DNA of 64,000 nt. It comes from Bacillus gaemokensis. Its GTDB lineage: Bacteria; Bacillota; Bacilli; Bacillales; Bacillaceae_G. Positions 43,607 through 52,491 of the stretch are shown here, one piece after another (positions within the stretch are counted from its first letter, which is position 1; the number at the start of each line of letters is the position of its first letter). The position numbers and the translations under genes are program-made. The notes under the pieces are model-generated. The model searched no databases, was not told the DNA's origin, and worked only from the letters and a program-made list of their open reading frames with translations. The stretch covers positions 22,196-86,195 of the forward strand of contig NZ_LTAQ01000010.1 in the NCBI RefSeq assembly GCF_001590835.1, written 5' to 3'.

Positions 43607-44359
43607 TTAATGAGTTATTTTTCGAACCCTCTCCGTCATAACTGATACTAAAAATTTTGGAAGTATCAACTGTCTTTTTATTCTTTTTGGTTGTGTTACC
43701 AATCTATATAACCATTCTATACCAGTATCCCTCATTAGTTTTGGAGCCCTTTTTACCGTGCCGGATAAAATATCAATCATTCCTCCAATACCAATGGATA
43801 AAGGTACATTTAATTTTTGAAGATTTTCATAGATAAATAGCTCCTGCTTAGGAGATCCTAAGCCTACTAAAAGTAAATGTGGCTCGAATTGTTGTATTTG
43901 ATCTTTAACTGATTCTAATTGCTCATCATTTACAAAACCATGTTTCCCTTGGAAAGTCGCATGTGGAAAACGTATTTTTAAATTTTCTAACGCTTTCTCA
44001 TTACTTTCTGATGCAGCTCCAAAAAGAAATACTCGGTATCCCTTTTCATTACAATATGTTATTAAATCATGAGTTAAATCTGCACCTGTAACACGTTCTT
44101 TCAATTTTCCTTTTAAAATTTTAGAACCGATTATAACACCTATTCCATCCGCTGTTATTAAGTCAGCGGATAGCAAAATATTTTTAAAACGTACAAATTC
44201 AGCAGATGTCTGTTTAGCAGACATCACAATTTCAGGATTCGCCATAACGATAAACCTTGGCTTATTTCTCTTTTCAGACAACCAATCTTTTAATAATCCG
44301 ATTACCTCGTTATATTCTAAACTGCAAAATGGTATGCCCTTTATATACTGCTGTTCCAT
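43607..44359 (-). CDS. WecG/TagA/CpsF family glycosyltransferase
   Basis: A 250-residue cytosolic, membrane-associated glycosyltransferase. The conserved blocks are FIVMANPEIVMSAKQ, LITADGIGVIIGSKI, VTGADLTHDL, LLLVGLGSPKQELF, and GIGGMIDILSGTVKRAP. TagA transfers N-acetylmannosamine to the undecaprenyl-PP-GlcNAc linkage unit of wall teichoic acid; WecG homologs do similar steps for other polymers. It lies upstream of mtnN in the same direction and 44 bases after the PepF gene. Confidence 0.88.
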   Translation of the reverse strand: MEQQYIKGIPFCSLEYNEVIGLLKDWLSEKRNKPRFIVMANPEIVMSAKQTSAEFVRFKNILLSADLITADGIGVIIGSKILKGKLKERVTGADLTHDLITYCNEKGYRVFLFGAASESNEKALENLKIRFPHATFQGKHGFVNDEQLESVKDQIQQFEPHLLLVGLGSPKQELFIYENLQKLNVPLSIGIGGMIDILSGTVKRAPKLMRDTGIEWLYRLVTQPKRIKRQLILPKFLVSVMTERVRKITH

Positions 44360-44403
44360 GTCTTGAATACACTTCCCCTTTGTGTTCTTTTGTAATAAAT
44401 GAC

Positions 44404-46044
44404 TTAAACTTCCTCTTTTACAAGCTGTAAATACTCATCAACGTCCTTATTTATTTGAAACAATGCTTTCTCCCAAAACTCATTATCAGCCAGATCAATT
44501 TGAAAGTATTGTTTCACTAACCCTTCGACTGGGCGCTTTCCAGTTTCACGCAAGAAATTCTTGTATTTGGAATGAAAGTCACTACGATCTTGCTTTGCAA
44601 TTTCTAATAGTCCTAAACTTAGAAGATAACCAAATGTATATGGATAATTATAAAAAGGAACATTCGCTGTATAAAACTGGCCGTACTTTATCCAAACAAA
44701 AGGTTGATATTCTGTTAGACTATTACCATAAGCTGATTCTTGTGAACGTATAGATATTCTCTCTATTTCATCCGCACTTAAAGGTCCTTTTTGAATTTCT
44801 TCATAGAATGTTTGTTCAAATTGGCATGATGCCCGAATTGCCATTACATAATTAAAGCTATTTCTGATTTTCCAGCTAAGTAATGATTTTTTTAAGTCAT
44901 CATGTTCTGCTACTGTAATCAAATAATCTACAAGTACCATTTCAAAGAAAATAGATGCTGATTCCGCCATACACATTGGAAGATAATCATCTAAAAAAGC
45001 AGTAGATTGCTCGTGATTCATTACATAAAAGTGCCATGCATGTCCTAATTCATGAGCTAATATTCTTACACTATCAATTGTTCCATCATATCGGAATGAA
45101 ATTCTAGATTCTCCTTCACTAAAAAAAGGAGCGCAAAATCCACTAGGAGGCTTCGTATCCCTTGGTTCAGCATCAACCCATCCATTCGTAATGGCCTGCC
45201 ATGTAAATTTTGCTAATTCTTCATCAATATCCTTTAAGGCATCATATATATTCTCTACCGCTACTGGAAAAGGAATATCAATCTGTTCATTTTGATTTGG
45301 CGTCATAAGTTCATGCCATGTAAATATCTCTTTACTGCCTTTATAAAATTTTAGCACACCCGTTAACTTTTCAAGATTCTGTTCAATTGTATTCCACATT
45401 GCAAACAATGCATTTTCAGAAATCCCATTTGTTTGAAGGGATTGTGACAATACTCCCTTTTCTTGTAACAGGTTACTTTTTAGATTACGCAATCTCCCCA
45501 TTTGATTAAGTACGCTAGCAAATACGGTTTTCTCCTTTTCCAATGCATCTGTCAAAGAATGAAATACCGATAGTCTTTCATGATGGTTTTCACTATTCAT
45601 CGCAAGGTAGTTTGCTTTTCCAAACGAAATCTTCTCTTCATTATTATGTATTTCTAATCTATTTCGTAATTGTATGTACATGTCTTCCCAAGCTTTTAAT
45701 TCATTTTCTATAAAGTTGATACTTGAGTTTTCCGAGAAATTACTTTTTTCATTATTCGCCCCTTGTAGTAATAAACGAACTTCGGTTTTCAAAGTATTTA
45801 TTTTTGTATGCGGTAAAGCAGCTGTAGATTCATCTGTGTGTTCAGTAGAAAGGCAGTAAAAGTAATACTCTGCCTTTTCAATACTTTGTATAATGTCTGA
45901 GAGTGTTGCTGGTTCTCTATTTTCTTTATATGTTTCTATTAATTGCTCAATTATCTCTATTTCTGTAGAAAACATGGGGTCTTTTGCTTCAGGGTATAGT
46001 TTTTCCAAATCCCATCGCGTTGGATGATGGATAATTTGATTCAT
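44404..46044 (-). CDS. M3 family oligoendopeptidase (PepF-like)
   Basis: A 546-residue cytosolic zinc peptidase. The HExxH motif is in VRILAHELGHAWHFYVM near residue 330, and the downstream glutamate lies in CMAESASIFFEMVL. The helical N-terminal half (about residues 1-200) covers the catalytic channel, as in M3B enzymes. It cleaves oligopeptides taken up or released inside the cell. It is transcribed towards tagA and mtnN with only 44 bases between genes, so readthrough is likely. Confidence 0.88.
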   Translation of the reverse strand: MNQIIHHPTRWDLEKLYPEAKDPMFSTEIEIIEQLIETYKENREPATLSDIIQSIEKAEYYFYCLSTEHTDESTAALPHTKINTLKTEVRLLLQGANNEKSNFSENSSINFIENELKAWEDMYIQLRNRLEIHNNEEKISFGKANYLAMNSENHHERLSVFHSLTDALEKEKTVFASVLNQMGRLRNLKSNLLQEKGVLSQSLQTNGISENALFAMWNTIEQNLEKLTGVLKFYKGSKEIFTWHELMTPNQNEQIDIPFPVAVENIYDALKDIDEELAKFTWQAITNGWVDAEPRDTKPPSGFCAPFFSEGESRISFRYDGTIDSVRILAHELGHAWHFYVMNHEQSTAFLDDYLPMCMAESASIFFEMVLVDYLITVAEHDDLKKSLLSWKIRNSFNYVMAIRASCQFEQTFYEEIQKGPLSADEIERISIRSQESAYGNSLTEYQPFVWIKYGQFYTANVPFYNYPYTFGYLLSLGLLEIAKQDRSDFHSKYKNFLRETGKRPVEGLVKQYFQIDLADNEFWEKALFQINKDVDEYLQLVKEEV

Positions 46045-46191
46045 TTTATATCCTCCTGTTTTTACAGATAGTTACAATAAACACATTTACTAACTAATTA
46101 TATATAAATTATCTAACTTTTCAAACCTTTAAATATTCTAACTTTCACAGAGGTAATCTACTGAAAATCATTTGTTTTTTTCTATTACTCA

Positions 46192-47466
46192 TTATATAGA
46201 ATGAATTTGCCGCTTTTTATCTTTAATATACAGATAGATTAAGCATGTCAATCCAACTACTACTGGAATGACAATTAGTCCTCCAATAAAAGGGTATACC
46301 ACAATACAACATGTAAATGCTGTTACAGAAAAAAACTTTCCTATCCTATTCTTTATCAGCTTGATTCCCGCTGCCGTACCCACTATATATGTCACAATGC
46401 CTAATGAATTAGGGATTAGTACTAATTTATCTATGCTTATGTGAAAAATAAAACTGATTAAAAGCCCGATTATTACAATGAACCCCACTATTATTAAAGT
46501 ATTCGTCGGTGTATGACTTTTGTTGTTCAAATACCCGAGATAATTAGGTGCAAACCCTTCTTTTCCGAGAGAATAACCAAGTCGACTCATACTTGCTACA
46601 AATGCATTCGTTGTACCTAAACAAATCATGAAAGCTACTAATCCAATTAACCATAAGAATTGATCTCCCAATGCGTTTTGAATAACGAATACAAGTGCAG
46701 TACTATTATCGGACTCCAGAGAATATGATCTCGTCCCAATTACTGAAAAGGCAATTCCTATATATAAAAAACCAATAATAACAATAGCAGCTCCTGTAGA
46801 AAAAATGAGATTTCTTTTTCTTGGAGATTTAAATTCAGGCGCTAAACTCGAAATTGCTTCCCATCCAAAGAAAGACCAAAATATTTATAATGAAGCATGT
46901 AAAATAGATTGTATTTCATTTACTGAAACGTTCACATCTACATTTTTCATTTCAATAAAAGGTAATGAGCAAACAATTGTTATGAGTAAGATGAGAAAAG
47001 TTAATACACTTATACATACTTGAAACACTCCACTCATTTGTAATCCAAAGAAATTTGAACCAATCGCTATACTTAAGATAATAAGAGCTATCACATATGC
47101 AAAATAGAAAGGCAAATTCAGCACTTTAACAATATACATCCCGCCTGTTAAAGACACGATAATTTGGCCAACGCTTCCAGCAATAAAAAAGCACCATCCT
47201 ATTATAGCCCCAATATTTTTTCCAAAAGCTTTTTCAGAGAAAGTTGCAATTCCGCCTGCACTTGGATACTCAATAGACAAAAAAGCAAAAGTAAACGCAA
47301 GCAGGATACTAAGCAAAATCATTATAAACCAAGAAATAATAGCGTTCGTCCCCGCTATACTCGCCGTTATACCTGGTAAAATGAGAATTCCCGACCCTAA
47401 AACTGCTCCAACATATAGAGCTGTCCCCTTTCGAATAGAAATCGTTTCTTTGAAATCATTAGACAT
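46192..47466 (-). pseudogene. APC family amino acid transporter with one in-frame stop
   Basis: The reading frame runs from the ATG at 47466 (GGAGGTG six bases upstream) through an APC transporter N-terminus (GTALYVGAVLGSGILILPG), meets a single TAA at 46885-46887, and continues in the same frame (IFWSFFGWEAISSLAPEFK and on) to 46192. Apart from this one codon the gene looks intact, at about 424 codons. The likely original codon is a leucine TTA. The gene is divergent from an Lrp-type regulator, a typical pair for amino acid transport or export. Confidence 0.85.
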
Positions 47467-47608
47467 TCCATGCACCTCCATTTATATTTAAATTATAGAA
47501 AGTTATTAATCTATTTTATATTCAAAAATGAACATAATTTATTTTCGAATTTTATATTATGCAGGTATTTCAGCAATTTATTTTCAATTTCGTAAAGGAG
47601 CCTACGTT

Positions 47609-48043
47609 ATGGATGAGATTGATAAAAAGATAATTTTACTCTTACAAGAAGATGCCAGAATGACAATTAAAGAAATGACTGAACATTTACATCTTAGTCG
47701 TCCAAGTGTTAGCGAAAGACTCAAACGGTTACACGATGCGGGGATAATCGAAAAATATACAGCACGTATTTCTCCTGACGCAGTTGGCAAAGGAATTCAA
47801 GCGTTCTTAAGAATAGAAAATTTAAAAATCCCCTGTAAAAGATTTGAAGAGAAAATGTATCACGAACACAGAATACTTGAATGTCACCGGGTAACTGGTG
47901 AAAGTAGCTATTACTTAAAAATAGCCGTTCACTCAATGAAAGAGTTAGAAGAACTAATCGATATTGTGATTCCATTTGGTACAGTAAAAACATCTATGAT
48001 ACTCTCCTCACCAATCCCTTATAGACCAATTATTGTAGAATAA
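47609..48043 (+). CDS. Lrp/AsnC family regulator
   Basis: A 144-residue regulator. The N-terminal helix-turn-helix is DEIDKKIILLLQEDARMTIKE, then HLHLSRPSVSERLKRLHDAGII. The C-terminal RAM/ligand domain starts near residue 65 and ends with TSMILSSPIPYRPI. AAGGAG is nine bases upstream of the ATG at 47609. It is divergent from the broken APC transporter, which was probably its target. It carries its own terminator at 48049. Confidence 0.9.
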   Translation: MDEIDKKIILLLQEDARMTIKEMTEHLHLSRPSVSERLKRLHDAGIIEKYTARISPDAVGKGIQAFLRIENLKIPCKRFEEKMYHEHRILECHRVTGESSYYLKIAVHSMKELEELIDIVIPFGTVKTSMILSSPIPYRPIIVE

Positions 48044-48048
48044 ACATA

Positions 48049-48081
48049 AGAAAGGAGTGGTCCTTATGACCACTCCTTTCT
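48049..48081 (+). terminator. Terminator of the Lrp gene
   Basis: AGAAAGGAGTGGTC pairs perfectly with GACCACTCCTTTCT around a 5-base loop. Confidence 0.85.
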
Positions 48082-48116
48082 ACTTTAAATTTTTATCAAA
48101 CTATGACTTTACTTGT

Positions 48117-48965
48117 TTATTTCCAAATGTCATTCACCCATTCAGGATGATCAATAAAAGGATTACGATTATGTTGATATTTTGTAAAAATAACTTCATT
48201 ACGCTTTCGCTCAAAATCATCAACAGGGTCCTGTTCATTCCACTTTAATAAAACAGATAGTTTCCCCATATATGGATCTTTATTGTTATTCACTTTCTCA
48301 TTAAGCTCTAAATCTATCTCACCATTATCTCCCTCATACCGAACAGCCATATAAAATAACATTCTAGCAATATCGCCTTTTACACTATCACGAGGTTCCC
48401 AAGAATCACTATCGTATTTACATTCTGTCGCTTCTGAATGATTCACACCGCCATTATCAAAATCTAAATTTCCACGCGAACTATTTACAGATACATCCGT
48501 AGCTCTTAAATGATGAAGGTCCGTTCCAGGTCCTGCAGCCGTTCCGAAATTACCGTGGGATTTTGCCCAAACATGCTCTCGGTTCCAATTATCAACCCCT
48601 GAACCATTCGTAGATTTCCCTTGCGAACGTCCTGTATATAAAAGAAGAACATTATTTTTATTATTTGGATCCTCATCCGTATCTCTTAGCGCTTCCCAAA
48701 CTGCACTGTATGATATCTTTGTATGATTATCAATAATATTATGAAGTTCCTTTTTTAACTCTACACCAGTTTTTCCCTTCGCGTTATTATAATATGTATC
48801 ATCATAGTTTGTTACAGTAACTTTTTGGGCGGAAGCCGTGTCTATTTTCGGAGACGAAGAAACGCCTTCTCCGTAGATAGTATCTGTAAATGCTAGAGAC
48901 GAGCACCCTAAAATAAAAAATGAAGAAATAGTAACAATAGCAAGTTTTGTCTTTCGAAATGGCAT
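48117..48965 (-). CDS. Exported endonuclease I family nuclease
   Basis: A 282-residue extracellular nuclease of the endonuclease I (EndA/NucM/BsnA) family. The N-terminus is a lipoprotein-like signal with FILGCSS (Cys at about residue 21). The catalytic block is DNWNREHVWAKSHGNFG, and DLHHLRATDVSVNSSRGNLDF follows. It degrades DNA or RNA outside the cell. The ATG at 48965 has AGAGGA nine bases upstream; a GTG two codons earlier is also in frame. It is monocistronic. Confidence 0.9.
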   Translation of the reverse strand: MPFRKTKLAIVTISSFFILGCSSLAFTDTIYGEGVSSSPKIDTASAQKVTVTNYDDTYYNNAKGKTGVELKKELHNIIDNHTKISYSAVWEALRDTDEDPNNKNNVLLLYTGRSQGKSTNGSGVDNWNREHVWAKSHGNFGTAAGPGTDLHHLRATDVSVNSSRGNLDFDNGGVNHSEATECKYDSDSWEPRDSVKGDIARMLFYMAVRYEGDNGEIDLELNEKVNNNKDPYMGKLSVLLKWNEQDPVDDFERKRNEVIFTKYQHNRNPFIDHPEWVNDIWK

Positions 48966-49090
48966 ACACACAAATCCTCTCTAAAATTATATTTTTATCA
49001 ACAGATAATAATAAACATCTCTCATTAGCGGTTTATCCATGAATTGATATACCTTACAATTCTATATACACTCTCTAATAATAGAGACGT

Positions 49091-50518
49091 TTATTCAGCC
49101 TGTATAAATTTCCATGCTTTTGGTTGATCCGTTTTTTTTCCTAAAATGACCCAGCTTTTCCCTTGACCATTTTCTTGATAATTAACTGGATAGCCATCTG
49201 TATATAAGAAATATTCAGTTAGATTATTTGGATTTGGATACACTTTAAACTGTGCGGTATCTGTTTTTCTTTTTGCAAGATGTACCCAGTTTGTCATGTT
49301 AGAGTAATTTAGAAATACGTAATTATCATAGTTCGATTGTGTCATTTTCAACAACGCACTCTCTCCACGATGAAGGATCCCATTATTATCTTTATCAAAT
49401 ACAAACTGAACCGGTGTACCATGAACTTTATTATCATCCACTTGGTTAGACAATAATGCGTAGTCATTAGAAGCATATACTTCAAATGTTAAACCTCTAT
49501 TTAGAAATTCACTTGGCACTACGAAGTACTTTTTACTTTCTTGTATTGCTGCTCCTTTAGAATCTTTCACTACAGTATTTCCAATATCTTCAGCAGCAGT
49601 TTTGCCAACATATGTTTTAAACCATAAATGAATAAATCCCGCTGTATTTCTTTGGGCTTTGTCTAAACTTCTCTGGACAGCTGGCATAACTTCTTGTTGC
49701 CAAAGAGCATTGTTTCCTTTATTATAATGAGATTTAATCTTGTCATTGGTAATATTCATGATTTCTGCTTTTGCGAGTCTCGCTGTTTCATGTATCCATT
49801 GTTTTGGATCATTAGAAGCTACTAAATTATACATTCCTGCTTCATCCGATACCTCAAACTGCGTTTGAATTGTCGTCACATAATTTTCAAAAGCGCTATG
49901 AAATTTTAAAGCACTCATATCGACAGCTGTAAAATTAGCGGCATGCATTGGTTGAGTCGCATCTGTAAAGTAGTGCGTTGCAACACCTAAATAATAAAAA
50001 GCCTGTTTCCGATCATCCTTCTTAAAATAATCACCTGCTAATTTAAAATATTTATCTCCTTGCGAGAGAGCAGTTGGTTGTTCTTCTCCTTTATAGTTCT
50101 TTTTCGTATCAGGATCGTAGAAGTGGGATTTCCACCCTCCTCTAATGAGTCCGTCAATTCCTATCGTACCTGTACCTCCATCGTTGAATTCATCAAGATA
50201 ATCGGCATCATAAAGACCTCTTTCAAATAACTCTTTATATTCTGGTACATTCAAGAACTGTAATTCATTTGTTTGAACCGTCTTATCTTGATTACGAGCC
50301 ATAATTTGAATTGCATTTCGTGCAATCCATAAGTGCGTACTTTCATTAGGATGGTGTGGATGCTCAGCGGACCACCTTTTTACGCGTTTGTGCTCTTGGC
50401 TCTCCTGTTTCATTACTTCTCCTATTCCACAAGCTTGTGCTTCTGTTGGGATTGTAACAGCGACAGAAGATATTGTTGTTACAAGAGCCAGTGTACATAA
50501 TTTCTTTTTCATATTCAT
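49091..50518 (-). CDS. Zinc-dependent phospholipase C with C-terminal extension
   Basis: A secreted zinc-metallophospholipase C of 475 residues. The signal and propeptide end VKR, so the mature chain begins with the zinc-binding WSAEHPHHPNESTHLW (Trp49). The other zinc ligands are in DADYLDEF, KSHFYDP, THYFTDATQPMHAANF and KFHSAFENY, matching the B. cereus PC-PLC / C. perfringens alpha-toxin fold. The classic B. cereus PC-PLC is about 283 residues; this protein carries about 165 extra C-terminal residues with two similar segments (PVQFVFDKDNNGILHRG and NYVFLNYSN...WVHLAKRK). A perfect PlcR box lies upstream. Confidence 0.9.
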   Translation of the reverse strand: MNMKKKLCTLALVTTISSVAVTIPTEAQACGIGEVMKQESQEHKRVKRWSAEHPHHPNESTHLWIARNAIQIMARNQDKTVQTNELQFLNVPEYKELFERGLYDADYLDEFNDGGTGTIGIDGLIRGGWKSHFYDPDTKKNYKGEEQPTALSQGDKYFKLAGDYFKKDDRKQAFYYLGVATHYFTDATQPMHAANFTAVDMSALKFHSAFENYVTTIQTQFEVSDEAGMYNLVASNDPKQWIHETARLAKAEIMNITNDKIKSHYNKGNNALWQQEVMPAVQRSLDKAQRNTAGFIHLWFKTYVGKTAAEDIGNTVVKDSKGAAIQESKKYFVVPSEFLNRGLTFEVYASNDYALLSNQVDDNKVHGTPVQFVFDKDNNGILHRGESALLKMTQSNYDNYVFLNYSNMTNWVHLAKRKTDTAQFKVYPNPNNLTEYFLYTDGYPVNYQENGQGKSWVILGKKTDQPKAWKFIQAE

Positions 50519-50632
50519 ACTGTTCTCCTAAATTCATTTTGATCGATAACTTAAACGATTTTACTTTTAAGCAAAAATATTCTTCTACATTAAAAATGTA
50601 GTTTAATGATAACTTATATATTTCAATTTATT

Positions 50633-50648
50633 TATGCAATTATACATA
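50633..50648. promoter_or_regulatory. PlcR box
   Basis: TATGCAATTATACATA fits the PlcR operator TATGNAN4TNCATA at every fixed position. It lies 115 bases upstream of the phospholipase C start, in the range seen for PlcR-controlled virulence genes. This predicts quorum control by PlcR-PapR, encoded elsewhere. Confidence 0.85.
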
Positions 50649-51077
50649 TTTAATTGATAGTGAAAGAGAGAAAACTATCTTTTAGTAAAATACTCCTTTT
50701 TGATATGCTCTATAAAGCAGAATTTATTTGAGAATAATAGTAAATATTTTCTTCAATTCTCTTGAATTTATATACTAACACTCTTTCTACAATTAAAGGG
50801 AACACTTTATTTACAAAACCTCATTTACTTATGGTACGGTTTCCTCAATAGGACCTAAGCATGTATTTGCTTTTGAACATAAGATATTCATCTCTATTTT
50901 AATACCATAAAAAAACGCACCCTTCAATTTTGCAAACTGAGCTATCACAAACAAAACATATTCATGATAAAAAAAGACCGCTCCTAAAGGCAGTTTTATT
51001 TTACACTTATACGCTTAAGCTTGTTGTGTAGATATATTAATCCCCCACCCTCAATGCCATCAATATCGTTTCATTAT

Positions 51078-51160
51078 TCTCAACATTATTACAACAATTT
51101 CTCAACATTATTACAACAATTTCTCAACATTTTTCATGGACAACAGCACACTTTCTCAAC
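51078..51160. repeat. 22-bp direct repeats (TCTCAACATT-type)
   Basis: Two perfect 22-bp copies at 51078-51099 and 51100-51121 are followed by two partial copies that keep TCTCAAC at 51122 and 51154. The gap between the phospholipase C gene and the 98-aa gene otherwise holds the PlcR box and no coding frame. Confidence 0.7.
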
Positions 51161-51204
51161 GCTTTTAATATCTTAATATTAAATATCAAAGCGAGGTGCT
51201 GAAA

Positions 51205-51501
51205 ATGACTTGGTTAATTATTTTAGGGTTCATACTTTTATTAAATGTAAGTAGTTTAAAGTCTCATAGTATTCATGTTATTTTCAAAATAAATTCAGAT
51301 AAAAAAGCTACACCAAATTATTCTTTTGTAAATAAGATAAACTTTCAGTTATTAAAAGAATTACTAATACAGCGAAATATAAATAATCTCAAAGATATTA
51401 CACTAGGAGAACTCTTTATTCCTTTAGATTTATTCAATAGATTATTAGGTAAAACGTTAATTTTTCTAATTTTATTTTTTTACTCACAGTATTTCAGCTA
51501 A
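51205..51501 (+). CDS. Hypothetical membrane-associated protein, 98 aa
   Basis: The ATG at 51205 follows GAGGTG by six bases. The protein has an N-terminal hydrophobic segment (LIILGFILLLNVSSL), a basic middle region and a hydrophobic C-terminus (LIFLILFFYSQYF). No family is recognised. It lies between the 22-bp direct repeats and the rap remnant. Some caution is needed, since it could be a decayed frame. Confidence 0.45.
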   Translation: MTWLIILGFILLLNVSSLKSHSIHVIFKINSDKKATPNYSFVNKINFQLLKELLIQRNINNLKDITLGELFIPLDLFNRLLGKTLIFLILFFYSQYFS

Positions 51502-51524
51502 ACACGTTATAAGATAGTATTTAT

Positions 51525-51682
51525 AAAACATTAATAACGAGAGTTATGAGAATGTTTAGGAACATTGTGAATCGTTAGCGACTAAATTTTATGAAGAAGA
51601 TCAGCATTCTGAAGCAAGTAAATATTTCTATTTAGGTTTACACGCGAAAAAGAAATCTATTGATAAGGGGGCATTAAAATGA
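51525..51682 (+). pseudogene. 3' remnant of a rap phosphatase gene
   Basis: The frame ending at the TGA 51680-51682 encodes EHCESLATKFYEEDQHSEAS, then KYFYLGLHAKKKSIDKGALK, the typical C-terminal TPR and tail of Rap proteins. A TAG interrupts the frame just upstream, and nothing Rap-like precedes it. The stop overlaps the ATG of the following phr gene by two bases, as in complete rap-phr cassettes. Confidence 0.8.
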
Positions 51683-51813
51683 AAAAAGTACTTTTAGGCT
51701 TAATGGGAATCGTTACAATTTTAACATTAACAGTTAATGCAACAGATGTAACAAAGTCTCAACAAGCTAGCGGTATGACTCAAGGGCTTTCCGTAGGTGA
51801 CGGTGGCGGTTGA
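51679..51813 (+). CDS. Phr-type signal peptide precursor, 44 aa
   Basis: A 44-residue exported precursor. The Sec-type N-terminus MKKVLLGLMGIVTILTLTVN is followed by a hydrophilic tail ending SGMTQGLSVGDGGG. Its ATG overlaps the stop codon of a Rap remnant (ATGA), the classic rap-phr arrangement. Phr precursors are secreted and trimmed to short peptides that re-enter through Opp and inhibit the partner Rap. Here the partner is lost, so this is an orphan peptide. The mature peptide probably lies in the last 15 residues. A terminator follows at 51856. Confidence 0.75.
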   Translation: MKKVLLGLMGIVTILTLTVNATDVTKSQQASGMTQGLSVGDGGG

Positions 51814-51855
51814 TTTGCATACGCAAAAAAGATAATTTCAAGTTGATTAAAAAGA

Positions 51856-51893
51856 AAAAGTCATACGAATGTGTATGACTTTCTTTGTGTTTA
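51856..51893 (+). terminator. Terminator of phr
   Basis: AAAGTCATAC pairs with GTATGACTTT and is followed by CTTTG. Confidence 0.8.
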
Positions 51894-51995
51894 TTGAAGA
51901 TACGAATCTGTTACTTCAGTTTCTTATAATCACTTCTTTTTTATCCATCCGATGAATGGAAGAAGAACCATATCAACATAAATATAGTTTCTTCT

Positions 51996-52487
51996 CTAAC
52001 AGTCCTTTTTCTCTGATACTTTATGCTGTACCCTATAAGAAAGATGATTAACTTGCTGAGAATAATCAAAACCTTTTTCAGCCTTTTGAGAAATCCATTT
52101 TGAAACGGGCCTTAGCAAACTATTTATACTGACAATAAGAATAGTTCCTGTTATAGCTATGATTAAATAGCCACTGCCCGCTAACGTTCCTACAGCAGCA
52201 GAGCACCATAAGGTTGCTGCAGTATCCAGACCTCGAACTGTTAATCCATCTTTCATTATTACTCCAGCACCTAAAAATCCAATCCCACTTACAATTTGAG
52301 AAGCAATTCTTGTAGGTGTATTATCGTACGGAGTAAGCACACTTAATAATACAAAAAGTGCAGCACCTACGGAAACAAGTATATTTGTACGTAATCCAGC
52401 TATACAGTTATGCCATTGTCGCTCTACTCCTATTATCGCTCCAACAAGTATTGCCACTAGTAACCTGAGTACAATGTCTAGTTCCAT
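51996..52487 (-). CDS. MgtC/SapB family protein
   Basis: A 163-residue membrane protein of the MgtC/SapB family. Five hydrophobic segments carry the family motifs VGAIIGVERQWHN, GLRTNILVSVGAALFV, GIGFLGAGVIMKDG and GLDTAATLWCSAAVG. The usual C-terminal ACT-like domain is reduced to about 25 residues, so this may be a truncated or short form. MgtC proteins help cells at low magnesium and in membrane ion balance. It starts four bases after the permease stop, so it is under the same c-di-AMP riboswitch. Confidence 0.85.
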   Translation of the reverse strand: MELDIVLRLLVAILVGAIIGVERQWHNCIAGLRTNILVSVGAALFVLLSVLTPYDNTPTRIASQIVSGIGFLGAGVIMKDGLTVRGLDTAATLWCSAAVGTLAGSGYLIIAITGTILIVSINSLLRPVSKWISQKAEKGFDYSQQVNHLSYRVQHKVSEKKDC

Positions 52488-52491
52488 ATTT

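Noticed and set aside
46192-46671. Independent 159-aa transporter gene
   Set aside because: It is the in-frame continuation of the upstream transporter after a single stop codon, not a separate gene.
51078-51160. CRISPR-like direct repeats
   Set aside because: Two copies abut with no spacers and the rest are partial; there are no cas genes in the window.
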